Source of the DNA: Blattabacterium sp. (Cryptocercus kyebangensis) | GTDB lineage: Bacteria > Bacteroidota > Bacteroidia > Flavobacteriales > Blattabacteriaceae | Direction: 5' to 3' | Length of the DNA stretch: 64,000 nucleotides | NCBI RefSeq assembly: GCF_003226855.1 | Contig: NZ_CP029820.1 | Span: forward strand, 421,501-485,500 | Shown: positions 1 through 8,564 of the stretch, piece by piece | Layout of the letters: every line of letters starts with the position of its first letter | Position numbering within the stretch: position 1 is the stretch's first letter | Position numbers and translations under genes: made by a program | The notes under the pieces: model-generated | Database searches by the model: none | Told to the model about the DNA's origin: nothing | What the model saw: the letters and a program-made list of their open reading frames with translations, nothing else

Positions 1-1
1 C

Positions 2-445
2 AATCCAAGTAATCCAAAAAATCAATTATTAGGAGTAAATAATTTAGAATCAGCAAGAATATATTATTATATGTATCAAAAAACAAAAAATAACTATGCA
101 ATTATTCATAGTTTAGATGGTTATGATGAAATTTCACTTACTACTGATATAAAATGTTATACTCCAAAAGGAGAGACTTTCTATTCTATAGAAGATTTTG
201 GAAGGAATAAAGTAATTCCTGAAGAATTAAAAGGAGGAAAAAATACAGAAGAAAACACACGTATATTTATGAATATTTTATCTGGAGAGGGAACTTTAGC
301 TCAAAATGAAGTAGTGTTGATAAATGCAACATTTGCATTAAGTATCTTAAACAAAGACAGTATTAAGAATAATTACGAAAAAGCGAAACATTCTCTAAAA
401 AGTGGAATGGCTAAAAAGATTCTTAAAAAATTATTAAGTTTATGA
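2..445 (+). CDS. trpD: Anthranilate phosphoribosyltransferase, 3' part
   Basis: Joins anthranilate to PRPP in the second step of the tryptophan branch. Only the last 147 residues or so are in the window; the frame is open from base 2, so the gene runs in from the left edge. The visible part begins with NPSNPKNQLLGV, the conserved NPxxPxxQxxGV stretch of the family, followed by HSLDGYDEIS and the C-terminal alpha/beta domain. The PRPP-binding glycine loop would lie outside the window. It overlaps trpC by 4 bases (ATGA), which suggests coupled translation. The ATG at 71 is internal, not the start. Confidence 0.95.
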   Translation, partial: NPSNPKNQLLGVNNLESARIYYYMYQKTKNNYAIIHSLDGYDEISLTTDIKCYTPKGETFYSIEDFGRNKVIPEELKGGKNTEENTRIFMNILSGEGTLAQNEVVLINATFALSILNKDSIKNNYEKAKHSLKSGMAKKILKKLLSL

Positions 446-1233
446 AAATTCTTGATAAAATAATCTCCATAAAACAAAAAGAAGTATACAGAAATAAGAT
501 TTTTAATCCAATAAAAAAACTAGAAAAAAGCATTTTTTTTAATCGTAAGGGGATTTCTTTAGCTAAGAATATTTCAAAAAAAAATACTTTTGGAATTATT
601 TCAGAATTTAAACGTAAATCTCCTTCTATTGGAAGAATTAATAATTCTTTATCAGTAGAAAAAATAGTAAAAGATTATGAAGAGGCAGGTGTTAGTGGAA
701 TATCTATTCTTACAGATTCTTATTTCTTCTCTGGTAAACCAAAAGATTTAACAAAAACACGTTCAATTGTTACGAGTCCTTTATTGAGAAAAGATTTTAT
801 TATTGACGAATATCAAATCATAGAATCTAAATCCATGGGAGCGGATGTTATTTTGTTGATTGCAGGAATACTTTCTAAAAAAGAAATTAATAATTTTTCC
901 ATTTTATCTAAAAAAATTGGTTTAGAAGTTATTGTGGAGATCCATAATGAAAATGAAATGGATAAATTAACCGATAATCTAGATATTATAGGAATAAATA
1001 ATAGAAATTTAAGATCTTTTGTGGTAGATACCAATAACTGTTTAAAATTAGTTTCAAAAATTCCTAATAATTATCTAAAAATAGCAGAAAGCGGAATTAA
1101 ACATGTAAAAGATATTTTGTATTTACGAAAAAAAGGATTTTCAGGATTTTTAATTGGAGAAAATTTCATGAATACAAAAGATCCTGGAAATACTTGTAAA
1201 AATATGATAAATGAATTAAAAATTTATGAATAG
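442..1233 (+). CDS. trpC: Indole-3-glycerol phosphate synthase
   Basis: Closes the indole ring of CdRP to give indole-3-glycerol phosphate. The 263 residues are the normal length for a single-function TIM-barrel enzyme. Family motifs are in order: FKRKSPS at about 56-62 with the substrate-binding lysine, LLRKDFI near 114-120 with a catalytic lysine, VEIHNE near 165-170 with a catalytic glutamate, INNRNL near 185-190, AESG near 215-218 and GFLIGE near 235-240. It is separate from trpF, unlike the fused E. coli protein. Its start overlaps the trpD stop, and trpF follows 24 bases later. Confidence 0.97.
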   Translation: MKILDKIISIKQKEVYRNKIFNPIKKLEKSIFFNRKGISLAKNISKKNTFGIISEFKRKSPSIGRINNSLSVEKIVKDYEEAGVSGISILTDSYFFSGKPKDLTKTRSIVTSPLLRKDFIIDEYQIIESKSMGADVILLIAGILSKKEINNFSILSKKIGLEVIVEIHNENEMDKLTDNLDIIGINNRNLRSFVVDTNNCLKLVSKIPNNYLKIAESGIKHVKDILYLRKKGFSGFLIGENFMNTKDPGNTCKNMINELKIYE

Positions 1234-1257
1234 TAAAATTTTATATTCCATATAATT

Positions 1258-1887
1258 ATGAAATTAATATCATTAAAGATAAAAGTATGCGGAATGAAAT
1301 TTAATATACTAGAAATATCTGATTTATTTCCTGATTTCATAGGTTTTATATTTTATCCTAATTCTCCACGATTTGTTGGTTATGATTTTAGCCCTCCAAA
1401 ATTAAAAAGAAAAATATTAAAAACGGGTGTTTTTGTTAATGAATCCAAAGAAAAAATCTTAAAAATAAGTAAAGAAAAAAGTTTAGATTTTGTTCAATTG
1501 CATGGAAATGAAAGTTCCTTTTATTGTGAATACCTTTTTAATAAAGGATTAAAATTAATAAAAAGCTTTAGAATAGATAAATTTTTACCCTTTAAAAATA
1601 TGAAGGATTATATTCATTTATGTACTTATTTTTTATTTGATACTAAAACGACTTCTTATGGAGGGAGTGGAAAAAAGTTTTGTTGGGATTTACTATATGA
1701 GTATAATTTGGAAATTCCATTTTTTTTAAGTGGAGGAATTGGAATAGAGGATATTGATAAAATTAAAAATTTTTCTCGTTCGAATTCTAAAATGTTTGGA
1801 ATTGATATTAATAGCAAATTTGAATTTTTTCCAGGTAAAAAAGATAGTATAGCTATAAATTCTTTTATAAAAAAGATAAGAAAATAA
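1258..1887 (+). CDS. trpF: Phosphoribosylanthranilate isomerase
   Basis: Performs the Amadori rearrangement of PRA to CdRP, the step before TrpC. The protein is 209 residues, a normal length. The N-terminal KVCGMK carries the general-base cysteine (C11). FIGFIFYPNSPRFVG, GVFVNES, VQLHGNES, a GGSGKKFCW loop and the phosphate-binding LSGGIG all match the family. The acid aspartate is likely in LFDTKT near residue 128. It lies between trpC and trpB with 24- and 16-base gaps and no visible internal promoter. Confidence 0.95.
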   Translation: MKLISLKIKVCGMKFNILEISDLFPDFIGFIFYPNSPRFVGYDFSPPKLKRKILKTGVFVNESKEKILKISKEKSLDFVQLHGNESSFYCEYLFNKGLKLIKSFRIDKFLPFKNMKDYIHLCTYFLFDTKTTSYGGSGKKFCWDLLYEYNLEIPFFLSGGIGIEDIDKIKNFSRSNSKMFGIDINSKFEFFPGKKDSIAINSFIKKIRK

Positions 1888-1903
1888 ATAATAAAATATA
1901 AGT

Positions 1904-3085
1904 ATGAAATACTTAGCAGATAAAAATGGATATTATGACGAATTTGGAGGATCTTTTGTTCCTGAATTATTACATTATCATCTAAAAGAATTGCAATGTA
2001 ATTATCAAGAAATCATTAAAAGTTATGAATTTCAAAATCTATTTAAAAATATACTCCGAAACTATGTAGGGAGGCCTTCTCCTTTATTTTTTTGTAAAAA
2101 ATATTCTGATAAATACAATACTAAAATTTATTTTAAAAGAGAAGACTTAAATTATACAGGATCACATAAAATCAATAATACGGTAGGTCAAACTTTATTG
2201 GCTAAAAGATTAGGTAAAAAAAAAATTATTGCTGAAACGGGAGCTGGACAACATGGAATAGCAACGGCTACTACATGTGCTTTTATGGATTTGGAATGTA
2301 TTATTTTCATGGGAGAAATAGATATGCATCGTCAATCATCTAATGTTATAAAAATGAAAATACTTGGAGCAAAAGTAATTCCTGTTTCCAGTGGAGAAAA
2401 AAAACTTAAAGATGCTATAAATGAAGCTATTCGTTATTGGATCAAAAATCCAGAAAGTTATTATTTAATAGGTTCTACTGTAGGTCCTCATCCATATCCT
2501 AAAATGGTTGCAGATTTCCAATCTATTATTAGTGAAGAAATAAAAATACAACTAGAAGAAAAAGAAGGATCTCCTTTCCCAAATTATGTTATTGCTTGTA
2601 TAGGAGGAGGTAGTAATGCAGCAGGAGCTTTTTATCATTTTTTAGATCATAAAAAAGTTAATCTTATTGCAGTAGAAGCTGCTGGATTAGGAGTAAATAC
2701 AAAAAAAACGGCAGCTTCTACATATAGTGGAACTAAAGGAATTTTACACGGAAGTATGACTATTTTTTTGCAGGATAAAGAAGGTCAAGTAATTCCTGCT
2801 TATTCTATATCCGCTGGTCTCGATTATCCAGGAATAGGACCTATGCATGCTAATCTTTTTTTAAAAAAGCGTGTAAATTTTTTGTATGCTACAGACAAAG
2901 AAGCTTTAGAAGCAGGTTATGAATTAATTCAATTAGAAGGAATTATTCCTGCTTTAGAAAGTGCTCACGCTTTAGCTGCATTAAAAAAAATACCATTTAA
3001 AATGAATGATATTGTTATTATAAATTTATCAGGAAGAGGAGATAAGGATATTAATATTTATGATGATTATGAAAAAAATATATGA
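1904..3085 (+). CDS. trpB: Tryptophan synthase beta chain
   Basis: Condenses indole with serine using pyridoxal phosphate, as part of the alpha2-beta2 complex. The 393 residues are a typical length. Visible signatures are GRPSPLFF, the PLP-lysine site YTGSHKINN (K89), AETGAGQHG with the catalytic glutamate, the phosphate-binding GGGSNAAG, and LSGRGDKDI at the C-terminus. The last 26 bases overlap the start of trpA, consistent with coupled production of the two subunits. Confidence 0.98.
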   Translation: MKYLADKNGYYDEFGGSFVPELLHYHLKELQCNYQEIIKSYEFQNLFKNILRNYVGRPSPLFFCKKYSDKYNTKIYFKREDLNYTGSHKINNTVGQTLLAKRLGKKKIIAETGAGQHGIATATTCAFMDLECIIFMGEIDMHRQSSNVIKMKILGAKVIPVSSGEKKLKDAINEAIRYWIKNPESYYLIGSTVGPHPYPKMVADFQSIISEEIKIQLEEKEGSPFPNYVIACIGGGSNAAGAFYHFLDHKKVNLIAVEAAGLGVNTKKTAASTYSGTKGILHGSMTIFLQDKEGQVIPAYSISAGLDYPGIGPMHANLFLKKRVNFLYATDKEALEAGYELIQLEGIIPALESAHALAALKKIPFKMNDIVIINLSGRGDKDINIYDDYEKNI

Positions 3086-3830
3086 GTTATTTAAAATAAA
3101 AAAAAAAAATATATTATGTATTTATTTTACAGCAGGTTATCCTGTTATAAATAGTACCGAAAAAATAGTAATGACTTTACAAGATCTTCCTGTCGATTTA
3201 ATTGAAATAGGAATTCCATATTCTGATCCTTTATCTGATGGACCAGTAATTCAAAAAAGCAATCAAATTTCGTTGAAAAATGGAATGAATATTTCTTTAT
3301 TATTTTCGCAAATAAATCGAATTAAAAATAAAATAAAAATTCCTATTATTCTTATGGGATATTACAATCAATTTTATAAATTTGGAGAAGAAAAATTTCT
3401 AAAAAAATGTCAAGAAATAGGTATTTCTGGATTGATTTTTCCAGATATACCTGTTAATATTTTTGTAGAAAAATATCAAAAAATATTTCAAAAATATTCA
3501 TTATCTATGATATTTTTGGTTACAAAAAAAACAGATATATATAGAATTTCTTTGTTGAGCAATATTACCGACAGTTTTTTATATTTAGTTCCTTCTAATT
3601 CTATTACAGGAGATAGTCTTCTATTTGAAGAAGAACAAATTTCATTTTTTAAACGTGTTAAAAAATTCAATGTTCCTAAATTGATTGGTTTTGGGATTAA
3701 AAATAAAAAATCTTTTGAGGAATCATGTAAGTACGCAAATGGAGGAATAATTGGAAGTTCTTTTATTCAATCACTAAAAAAAGAAAGATTGGAAGAAAGT
3801 ATTCAAGAATATATAAAATCTATTCGATAG
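3060..3830 (+). CDS. trpA: Tryptophan synthase alpha chain
   Basis: Cleaves indole-3-glycerol phosphate and passes indole to TrpB. The TIM barrel has IEIGIPYSDPLSDGP, containing both catalytic acids (E49 and D60 when counted from 3060), then ILMGYYNQFYKFG, GLIFPDIP, a SITGD phosphate loop and GFGIKNKKSF. Starts at 3060, 3063 or 3069 are all possible; 3060 gives the spacing seen in well-studied TrpA. It is the last gene of the trp operon here, and its final 11 bases overlap the convergent yggS gene, so there is no room for a terminator between them. Confidence 0.97.
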   Translation: MMIMKKIYELFKIKKKNILCIYFTAGYPVINSTEKIVMTLQDLPVDLIEIGIPYSDPLSDGPVIQKSNQISLKNGMNISLLFSQINRIKNKIKIPIILMGYYNQFYKFGEEKFLKKCQEIGISGLIFPDIPVNIFVEKYQKIFQKYSLSMIFLVTKKTDIYRISLLSNITDSFLYLVPSNSITGDSLLFEEEQISFFKRVKKFNVPKLIGFGIKNKKSFEESCKYANGGIIGSSFIQSLKKERLEESIQEYIKSIR

Positions 3831-4485
3831 TTTTTTTTCTTTTTCCAAAAAAAAACGTTCCTAACCGAATAAGTGTGCTCCCACATTCTATAGCTATAGG
3901 ATAATCTCTACTCATTCCCATGGAAAGTACAGAATATTTATATCTATTTTTAGATTCATTGTATATTTTGTTTAAATAATCAAATTCATGACGTATTTTT
4001 TTAATAGATCCATGAAAACTAGACATACCCATTAGTCCAATAACTTTTACATTTTTCATATTTTTATAATTATTATTTTCCAAAATATCATGAACTTCTT
4101 TATTATTGATTCCGGATTTATTTTTTTCATTGCAAATCTTTATTTGCAATAAACAGTTTATAACTCTATTATATTTAATAGCTTCTTTATTTATTATTTT
4201 AAGATGTTTAATTTTTTGAACACTATGAATTAAATGAATAAAAGGAACTATATATTTTAATTTATTACTTTGAATTCTACCAATCATATGCCAACGAATA
4301 TTCTTTGGTAATTTTTCATATTTTGGGATCATTTCTTGAATATAATTCTCTCCAAAATCTATATGTCCTGTTTGATAAACTTTTTCTATAGAAGAAATAT
4401 CTTGATTTTTAGATACTACTAAAATTTTTATGTTTTTAGGTATTGATTTTCTTATGGAAAAAAGACGACATTTGATGTTTTTCAT
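3820..4485 (-). CDS. yggS: YggS/PROSC-type PLP homeostasis protein
   Basis: A small PLP-binding protein of the YggS/YBL036C family, thought to buffer pyridoxal phosphate and influence amino-acid balance. No catalytic activity is firmly known for the family. The 221-residue protein has the PLP lysine in ILVVSKNQ (K26), DFGENYIQE, WHMIGRIQSNK, GLMGMSSF and LSMGMSRDY, the standard family blocks. It lies 2 bases after serC and appears to be the last gene of an aroK-tilS-serC-yggS run. Its 3' end overlaps trpA by 11 bases. Confidence 0.92.
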   Translation of the reverse strand: MKNIKCRLFSIRKSIPKNIKILVVSKNQDISSIEKVYQTGHIDFGENYIQEMIPKYEKLPKNIRWHMIGRIQSNKLKYIVPFIHLIHSVQKIKHLKIINKEAIKYNRVINCLLQIKICNEKNKSGINNKEVHDILENNNYKNMKNVKVIGLMGMSSFHGSIKKIRHEFDYLNKIYNESKNRYKYSVLSMGMSRDYPIAIECGSTLIRLGTFFFGKRKKTIE

Positions 4486-4487
4486 TT

Positions 4488-5552
4488 TTATGAAAATATT
4501 CTTTCAAATTCTTTCATTACCTCAATTAAAAACTGAACACTTTCTAATGAAATAGCATTGTATATACTAGCACGATACCCACCTAAAGATCTATGCCCTT
4601 CTAATCCAACAATATTTTCTTTTTTCCACATATAATCAAAGTCTTTTTTTAGATTTTTTTTTTTTAAAAAAAAGGTAACGTTCATATTGGAACGATCTTC
4701 CTTATGAATTCTATTTTCAAATAGATTGTTTCTATCTATTTCATCATATAATAATTTGGATTTTTGTTGATTTTCTTTTTCTAGAATAGAAATTCCTCCT
4801 TTATTTTCTATCCATTCTAAAGTTAACATAGAAGTATAAATAGAAAATACATTTGGTGTATTTAAAAGACTGTTATTTTTGATATGAATTTTATAGTCTA
4901 GATAAGAAGGGATGTTTCTTTTAATTTTTCTTAAAATTTCTTTTTTTACTATAACAATAGTCATTCCTGCAGAACTTATATTTTTTTGTGCAGAAGCATA
5001 GATCAATCCGAATTGACAAAAATTCAATTTTCTACTAAAAATATCAGAAGACATATCACAAATTATTGGTATAGAAGTATTAGGAAATATTTTCATTTGT
5101 GTTCCCACAATAGTATTATTTGAAGTACAATGAAAATAATCTACTTCATCTGGAATTTTATAATTTTTAGATATATAGGAATATTTTTTCTCTCTTCCAG
5201 AAAAAAGTATTCTTACTTTTCCAATTTTTTTCGCTTCTTCAATAGCATTATTAGCCCATATACCTGTATCTAAATAAGCTGCTTCTGTTTTCATTAAATT
5301 ATATGGTACCATTGTAAATTGCAATGTAGCTCCTCCTTGAAGAAATAAAACCGCATAATCTTTATTTAAATTCATCAAACGTTTTACCAAATTGGTAGTT
5401 TTTTCCATTATTTTTTCAAAATCTATACTTCTATGAGATATTTCAAGCAAAGATAATCCACATTGATTATAATCAATTACAGCTTTAGCTGATTTTCTAA
5501 TAACTTGTTTTGGTAAAATAGAAGGACCCGCATTGAAATTATGTATTTTCAT
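4488..5552 (-). CDS. serC: Phosphoserine aminotransferase
   Basis: PLP enzyme that makes 3-phosphoserine from phosphohydroxypyruvate and glutamate in serine synthesis. It may also act in PLP synthesis in bacteria that use that route. The 354 residues include NFNAGPSILP at the N-terminus, ISHRS, LFLQGGATLQF, CDMSSDI near 165-171 and the PLP lysine in YASAQKN (K190). The C-terminal LEGHRSLGGYRASIYNA is also conserved. It lies 61 bases downstream of tilS and 2 bases upstream of yggS. It makes serine available to the trpB product encoded nearby. Confidence 0.96.
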   Translation of the reverse strand: MKIHNFNAGPSILPKQVIRKSAKAVIDYNQCGLSLLEISHRSIDFEKIMEKTTNLVKRLMNLNKDYAVLFLQGGATLQFTMVPYNLMKTEAAYLDTGIWANNAIEEAKKIGKVRILFSGREKKYSYISKNYKIPDEVDYFHCTSNNTIVGTQMKIFPNTSIPIICDMSSDIFSRKLNFCQFGLIYASAQKNISSAGMTIVIVKKEILRKIKRNIPSYLDYKIHIKNNSLLNTPNVFSIYTSMLTLEWIENKGGISILEKENQQKSKLLYDEIDRNNLFENRIHKEDRSNMNVTFFLKKKNLKKDFDYMWKKENIVGLEGHRSLGGYRASIYNAISLESVQFLIEVMKEFERIFS

Positions 5553-5613
5553 ATCATGAATAGAATAAATAATTCTTTCTAAAATTAAAAAAAATACTCA
5601 TTTAATAACCAAA

Positions 5614-6939
5614 TTAAATCTTTATTCCTAATATTTTTTTTGTTTTTTTTGTAATTTTGAATCTATCATCTAAACGATTTCCTATAACAAAAATAATATT
5701 TCCATTTCCATTAATCAATAACCATATTTGTTTCTTTTCCAAAATAGAAAATTTTTTTTCTTTATAATATTTACTTAATTTTTTTTTCCCTTTCATGTTT
5801 AAAGGGAAAAAAAAATCTCCTTTTTTCCATGTTCTTAATTGTAAAGGAAATCTAATTTTATCAAAATCTATGAATGACATATTCCTTGTATTTTCTTTTT
5901 TAGGATTGATAATAAACTGTATATCAATAGGAAGATGATCTATTTTTTCAAATTTTATATCCTGTATAATGTAAACCTTATTTTTTTTTTCAAAAAAGTT
6001 ATTTTCTATTAAAATCCAATAATTCCTATTTTTAATAATACGATATTTTTTTGATATAAGTTGCTTTCCAGATTGTGCATGAATAAGATCTTTTAAATTT
6101 TCTATATTATAAAATCCATATGGAAAAAATAACTTAAATAAATAAAAAGACAATGGTTGTAATTTTTTTATTTTTTTGCATTCTATCTTCCATAAGAATG
6201 GATTACTTTTTTTTTCTACTGTAATTTCTTTATGGACTTTTTCTACCTCTATCTCTATAAAAAAATTTTCCTTATAAAGATATTCCATACTTTTTTTTAT
6301 CCCCTTATAAAAAGAATTTGAAAAAGTAGATGTTATTAAACGAATTTTATTTCTTAAATATTTATCCTCTTGATTACTACTATCTAATCTCCATTTTATA
6401 TTTTTTATTTTAGCATAATGTAAAATTTCTTTTTTAGTAAAACCAGAAAGAGGACGAATAAATTTTTTGTTTTTTCTAGGAATTCCTAACAATCCTTTAA
6501 TTCCTGTTCCTCTCATCATATTAATAAAAAAGGTTTCTATAGAATCGTTTAAATGATGTCCTAAAGCAATATATTCATATGAATTTTTTTCTAACAATTC
6601 CTCAAACCAATCATATCTAAGTTTTCTAGCTGACATTTGTATGGATAATTTTTTTTTTTTAGAAAAGTCAAAAGTATTAAATCGTTTAATATGATATGAA
6701 ATATTTTTTTTCATACAAAAATTCCTTACAAAATTTTCATCTTCATTAGATTCTTTATCTCTAAGGGAAAAATTACAATGAGCTACACTTAATGTTATAT
6801 TAGAAATATGAAGTAACAAATTTAGAAGGACCATACTATCTAATCCTCCGCTTACAGCAACACAAACATTTTTATTTTCAATTGAAAATTCTCTTATTAA
6901 TTTTTCTGAAAAAAAAGGATCATATAGCTTATTTTCCAT
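5614..6939 (-). CDS. tilS: tRNA(Ile)-lysidine synthetase
   Basis: Converts C34 of the CAU-anticodon tRNA-Ile to lysidine so that it reads AUA, an abundant codon in this AT-rich genome. The N-type ATP pyrophosphatase P-loop SGGLDS is at residues 30-35, followed by SVAHCNFSLR, RKLRYDWFEE, ALGHHLNDSIETFFINMMRGTG as two family blocks, and RPLSGFTKKEI. A variable, lysine-rich C-terminal region completes 441 residues. It starts 2 bases after the aroK stop, suggesting one transcript. Confidence 0.95.
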   Translation of the reverse strand: MENKLYDPFFSEKLIREFSIENKNVCVAVSGGLDSMVLLNLLLHISNITLSVAHCNFSLRDKESNEDENFVRNFCMKKNISYHIKRFNTFDFSKKKKLSIQMSARKLRYDWFEELLEKNSYEYIALGHHLNDSIETFFINMMRGTGIKGLLGIPRKNKKFIRPLSGFTKKEILHYAKIKNIKWRLDSSNQEDKYLRNKIRLITSTFSNSFYKGIKKSMEYLYKENFFIEIEVEKVHKEITVEKKSNPFLWKIECKKIKKLQPLSFYLFKLFFPYGFYNIENLKDLIHAQSGKQLISKKYRIIKNRNYWILIENNFFEKKNKVYIIQDIKFEKIDHLPIDIQFIINPKKENTRNMSFIDFDKIRFPLQLRTWKKGDFFFPLNMKGKKKLSKYYKEKKFSILEKKQIWLLINGNGNIIFVIGNRLDDRFKITKKTKKILGIKI

Positions 6940-6941
6940 AA

Positions 6942-7454
6942 TTATTCAACATATTTTATAATTTCCTGAACTATTTTTTTTTTGGATTTTCCAGTAATGT
7001 CAATTTTTTTAGAAGATTTTTCATAAAAAAAAATTCTTTTTGAAAAATGTTTCATAATAAATATAAATAATTCATTATTAGATAAATGAGATATAATAGG
7101 TCTCTTTTTTTTCTCTGTATACAATCTTTTATATAATGTATAAATATTTGTTTTAAGATAAAATGTTTTCGAAAATTTATTTAATAAATAAATATTGTTA
7201 TAATAACAAGGAGTCCCTCCTCCAACAGATAAAATATATTGTTTATGTTTTTTTAAAAATTTTTTAAGCATCAAATTCTCTATTTTTCTAAAATATTTTT
7301 CTCCTTTTTTTTTGAAAATATTATAAATAGAATCCTTTTTTTTTTTGACAAGCATAGCATCTAAGTCATAAAAACAAAATTTCAATTTTTCGGATAGAAT
7401 TTTTCCTATAGAAGTTTTCCCACAACCCATATATCCAATCAAAGTTACTTTCAT
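6942..7454 (-). CDS. aroK: Shikimate kinase
   Basis: Phosphorylates shikimate on the way to chorismate, the precursor for the trp genes at the left of the window. The start is placed at the ATG at 7454, giving 170 residues and beginning MKVTLIGYMGCGKTS, with the Walker A loop at 7-15. A longer frame to 7502 would add residues with no family match. FYDLDAM carries the shikimate-binding aspartate, FRKIENLML an arginine and SVGGGTPC the substrate loop. It is the first gene of the minus-strand run aroK-tilS-serC-yggS. Confidence 0.94.
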   Translation of the reverse strand: MKVTLIGYMGCGKTSIGKILSEKLKFCFYDLDAMLVKKKKDSIYNIFKKKGEKYFRKIENLMLKKFLKKHKQYILSVGGGTPCYYNNIYLLNKFSKTFYLKTNIYTLYKRLYTEKKKRPIISHLSNNELFIFIMKHFSKRIFFYEKSSKKIDITGKSKKKIVQEIIKYVE

Positions 7455-7473
7455 GAAAACATAAAATTTATAG

Positions 7474-7481
7474 TATATTTG
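7474..7481 (+). promoter_or_regulatory. Likely -7 promoter box for tRNA-Lys
   Basis: TATATTTG matches the Bacteroidetes sigma-A -7 consensus TAnnTTTG and lies 34 bases before the tRNA gene. No clear TTG-type -33 box is seen upstream. A matching minus-strand box sits 19 bases away for aroK. Confidence 0.55.
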
Positions 7482-7499
7482 TTCATAAAATATCAAATT

Positions 7500-7507
7500 C
7501 AAATATA
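7500..7507 (-). promoter_or_regulatory. Likely -7 promoter box for aroK
   Basis: Read on the minus strand this is TATATTTG, an exact TAnnTTTG match. It lies 45 bases upstream of the chosen aroK ATG, so the mRNA leader would be roughly 40 bases. This also supports the shorter aroK start, because a start at 7502 would overlap the box. Confidence 0.55.
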
Positions 7508-7515
7508 GGAATAAA

Positions 7516-7588
7516 GACCTGATAGCTCAGCTGGTAGAGCATTACACTTTTAATGTAAGGGTCCTGGGTTCGAATCCCAGTCAGGTCA
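7516..7588 (+). tRNA. tRNA-Lys (anticodon UUU)
   Basis: A complete 73-base cloverleaf. The acceptor stem GACCTGA pairs fully with TCAGGTC, with discriminator A73. The D arm is GCTC-AGCTGGTA-GAGC, the anticodon arm TTACA-CTTTTAA-TGTAA with anticodon TTT, and the T arm CTGGG-TTCGAAT-CCCAG. The 3' CCA is not encoded, so it must be added by the cca product encoded at 43.6 kb. The last 8 bases overlap the stop codon and final codons of the opposing exonuclease III gene. Confidence 0.98.
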
Positions 7589-8357
7589 TTTCATTTATTT
7601 CTATTTCTAATACAGTGGGACAATGATCCGAATATTTTATTTCAGGTAATAAATAAGCATTAATCATTTTTTTCTTTAAAAAATAGCTAACCATTATATA
7701 ATCAATTCTCCAACCTTTATTATTTTTTTTTGCATTATAACGATAACTCCACCAACTATAATGTTTGGATTCTTTAACATAGTTTCTGAAACTATCTATA
7801 AAACCTAAATTTAAAAAATCACTCATCCATTTTCTTTCTTTTGGTAAAAACCCGGAAATTTCATGGTTTCTTATAGGATCATGAATATCTATTTCTTTAT
7901 GACAAATGTTATAATCTCCACATATAATTAGATTCGTTAATTTTTTTTTCATTTCTTTTATATAAGAAATGAAATTATCCATAAAATAAAATTTAAAATT
8001 TAACCTATTTTCCATATATTTTCCTGATGGAATATAAAGACTTATCACGGATATTTTTTTAAAATCTATGCGTAAAATTCTTCCTTCTTGATCTATAGAA
8101 TCTATTCCTATTCCATATTCTATATGATTTGGTTTTTCTTTACATAAAATACCTACTCCACTATATCCTTTTCTTTTTGAAGGATACCAATAATGATAAT
8201 ATCCAAAATTATCAAATATACTGGTGTTGATTTGTTCCGGAAAAGCTTTTATTTCTTGAAAACATAAAATATCTGGTTGGATTTTTTCAATCCAATGGCA
8301 TAAACCTTTATTTATTCCAGATCTAATTCCATTAATATTATAACTAACAATTTTCAT
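7581..8357 (-). CDS. xth: Exodeoxyribonuclease III (AP endonuclease)
   Basis: Cleaves DNA at abasic sites and trims 3' ends in base excision repair. The 258 residues show the EEP-family catalytic set: N7 in SYNINGIR, E35 in CFQEIKA, D149 and N151 in CGDYNIC, D220 in RIDYIMVS, and D245/H246 in YSDHCPT. The length is normal. The TGA stop lies inside the acceptor stem of the convergent tRNA-Lys gene. It is transcribed away from the his operon, with a 207-base shared upstream region. Confidence 0.95.
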   Translation of the reverse strand: MKIVSYNINGIRSGINKGLCHWIEKIQPDILCFQEIKAFPEQINTSIFDNFGYYHYWYPSKRKGYSGVGILCKEKPNHIEYGIGIDSIDQEGRILRIDFKKISVISLYIPSGKYMENRLNFKFYFMDNFISYIKEMKKKLTNLIICGDYNICHKEIDIHDPIRNHEISGFLPKERKWMSDFLNLGFIDSFRNYVKESKHYSWWSYRYNAKKNNKGWRIDYIMVSYFLKKKMINAYLLPEIKYSDHCPTVLEIEINEMT

Positions 8358-8467
8358 ATTTTCTAAAAAAATTTTTACTAAAAAAATAATTCAATTTTTA
8401 ATAATTTTTAACTAATAAATAAAAAAATAGAGTTCTAAAAGGTTAAAGAATATTCAAAATAGTTTTT

Positions 8468-8475
8468 TATATTTG
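8468..8475 (+). promoter_or_regulatory. Likely -7 promoter box for the his operon
   Basis: TATATTTG, an exact TAnnTTTG match, about 90 bases before hisG. A transcript starting just after it would have a leader of some 80 bases that includes the perfect hairpin at 8512-8537. No -33 box is obvious. Confidence 0.5.
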
Positions 8476-8511
8476 CTCATCAAATCTAGATATAAAGATA
8501 AGAATTACTGA

Positions 8512-8537
8512 AAAAGCTTACAATATAGTAAGCTTTT
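8512..8537 (+). promoter_or_regulatory. Perfect leader hairpin before hisG
   Basis: AAAAGCTTAC and GTAAGCTTTT form a perfect 10-bp stem around a 6-base AATATA loop, ending in T4 and lying 28 bases before the first hisG ATG. It has the shape of a weak intrinsic terminator or attenuator. The only upstream plus-strand gene is the tRNA, about 900 bases away. I see no leader peptide with a run of histidine codons, so classical His attenuation is not supported. The role is inferred from position. Confidence 0.5.
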
Positions 8538-8564
8538 ATTATATAATATATTATTCCTTCCTAT

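Noticed and set aside
8476-8564. His-rich leader peptide for the his operon
   Set aside because: I looked for a short frame with repeated CAT/CAC codons between the promoter box and hisG and found none.
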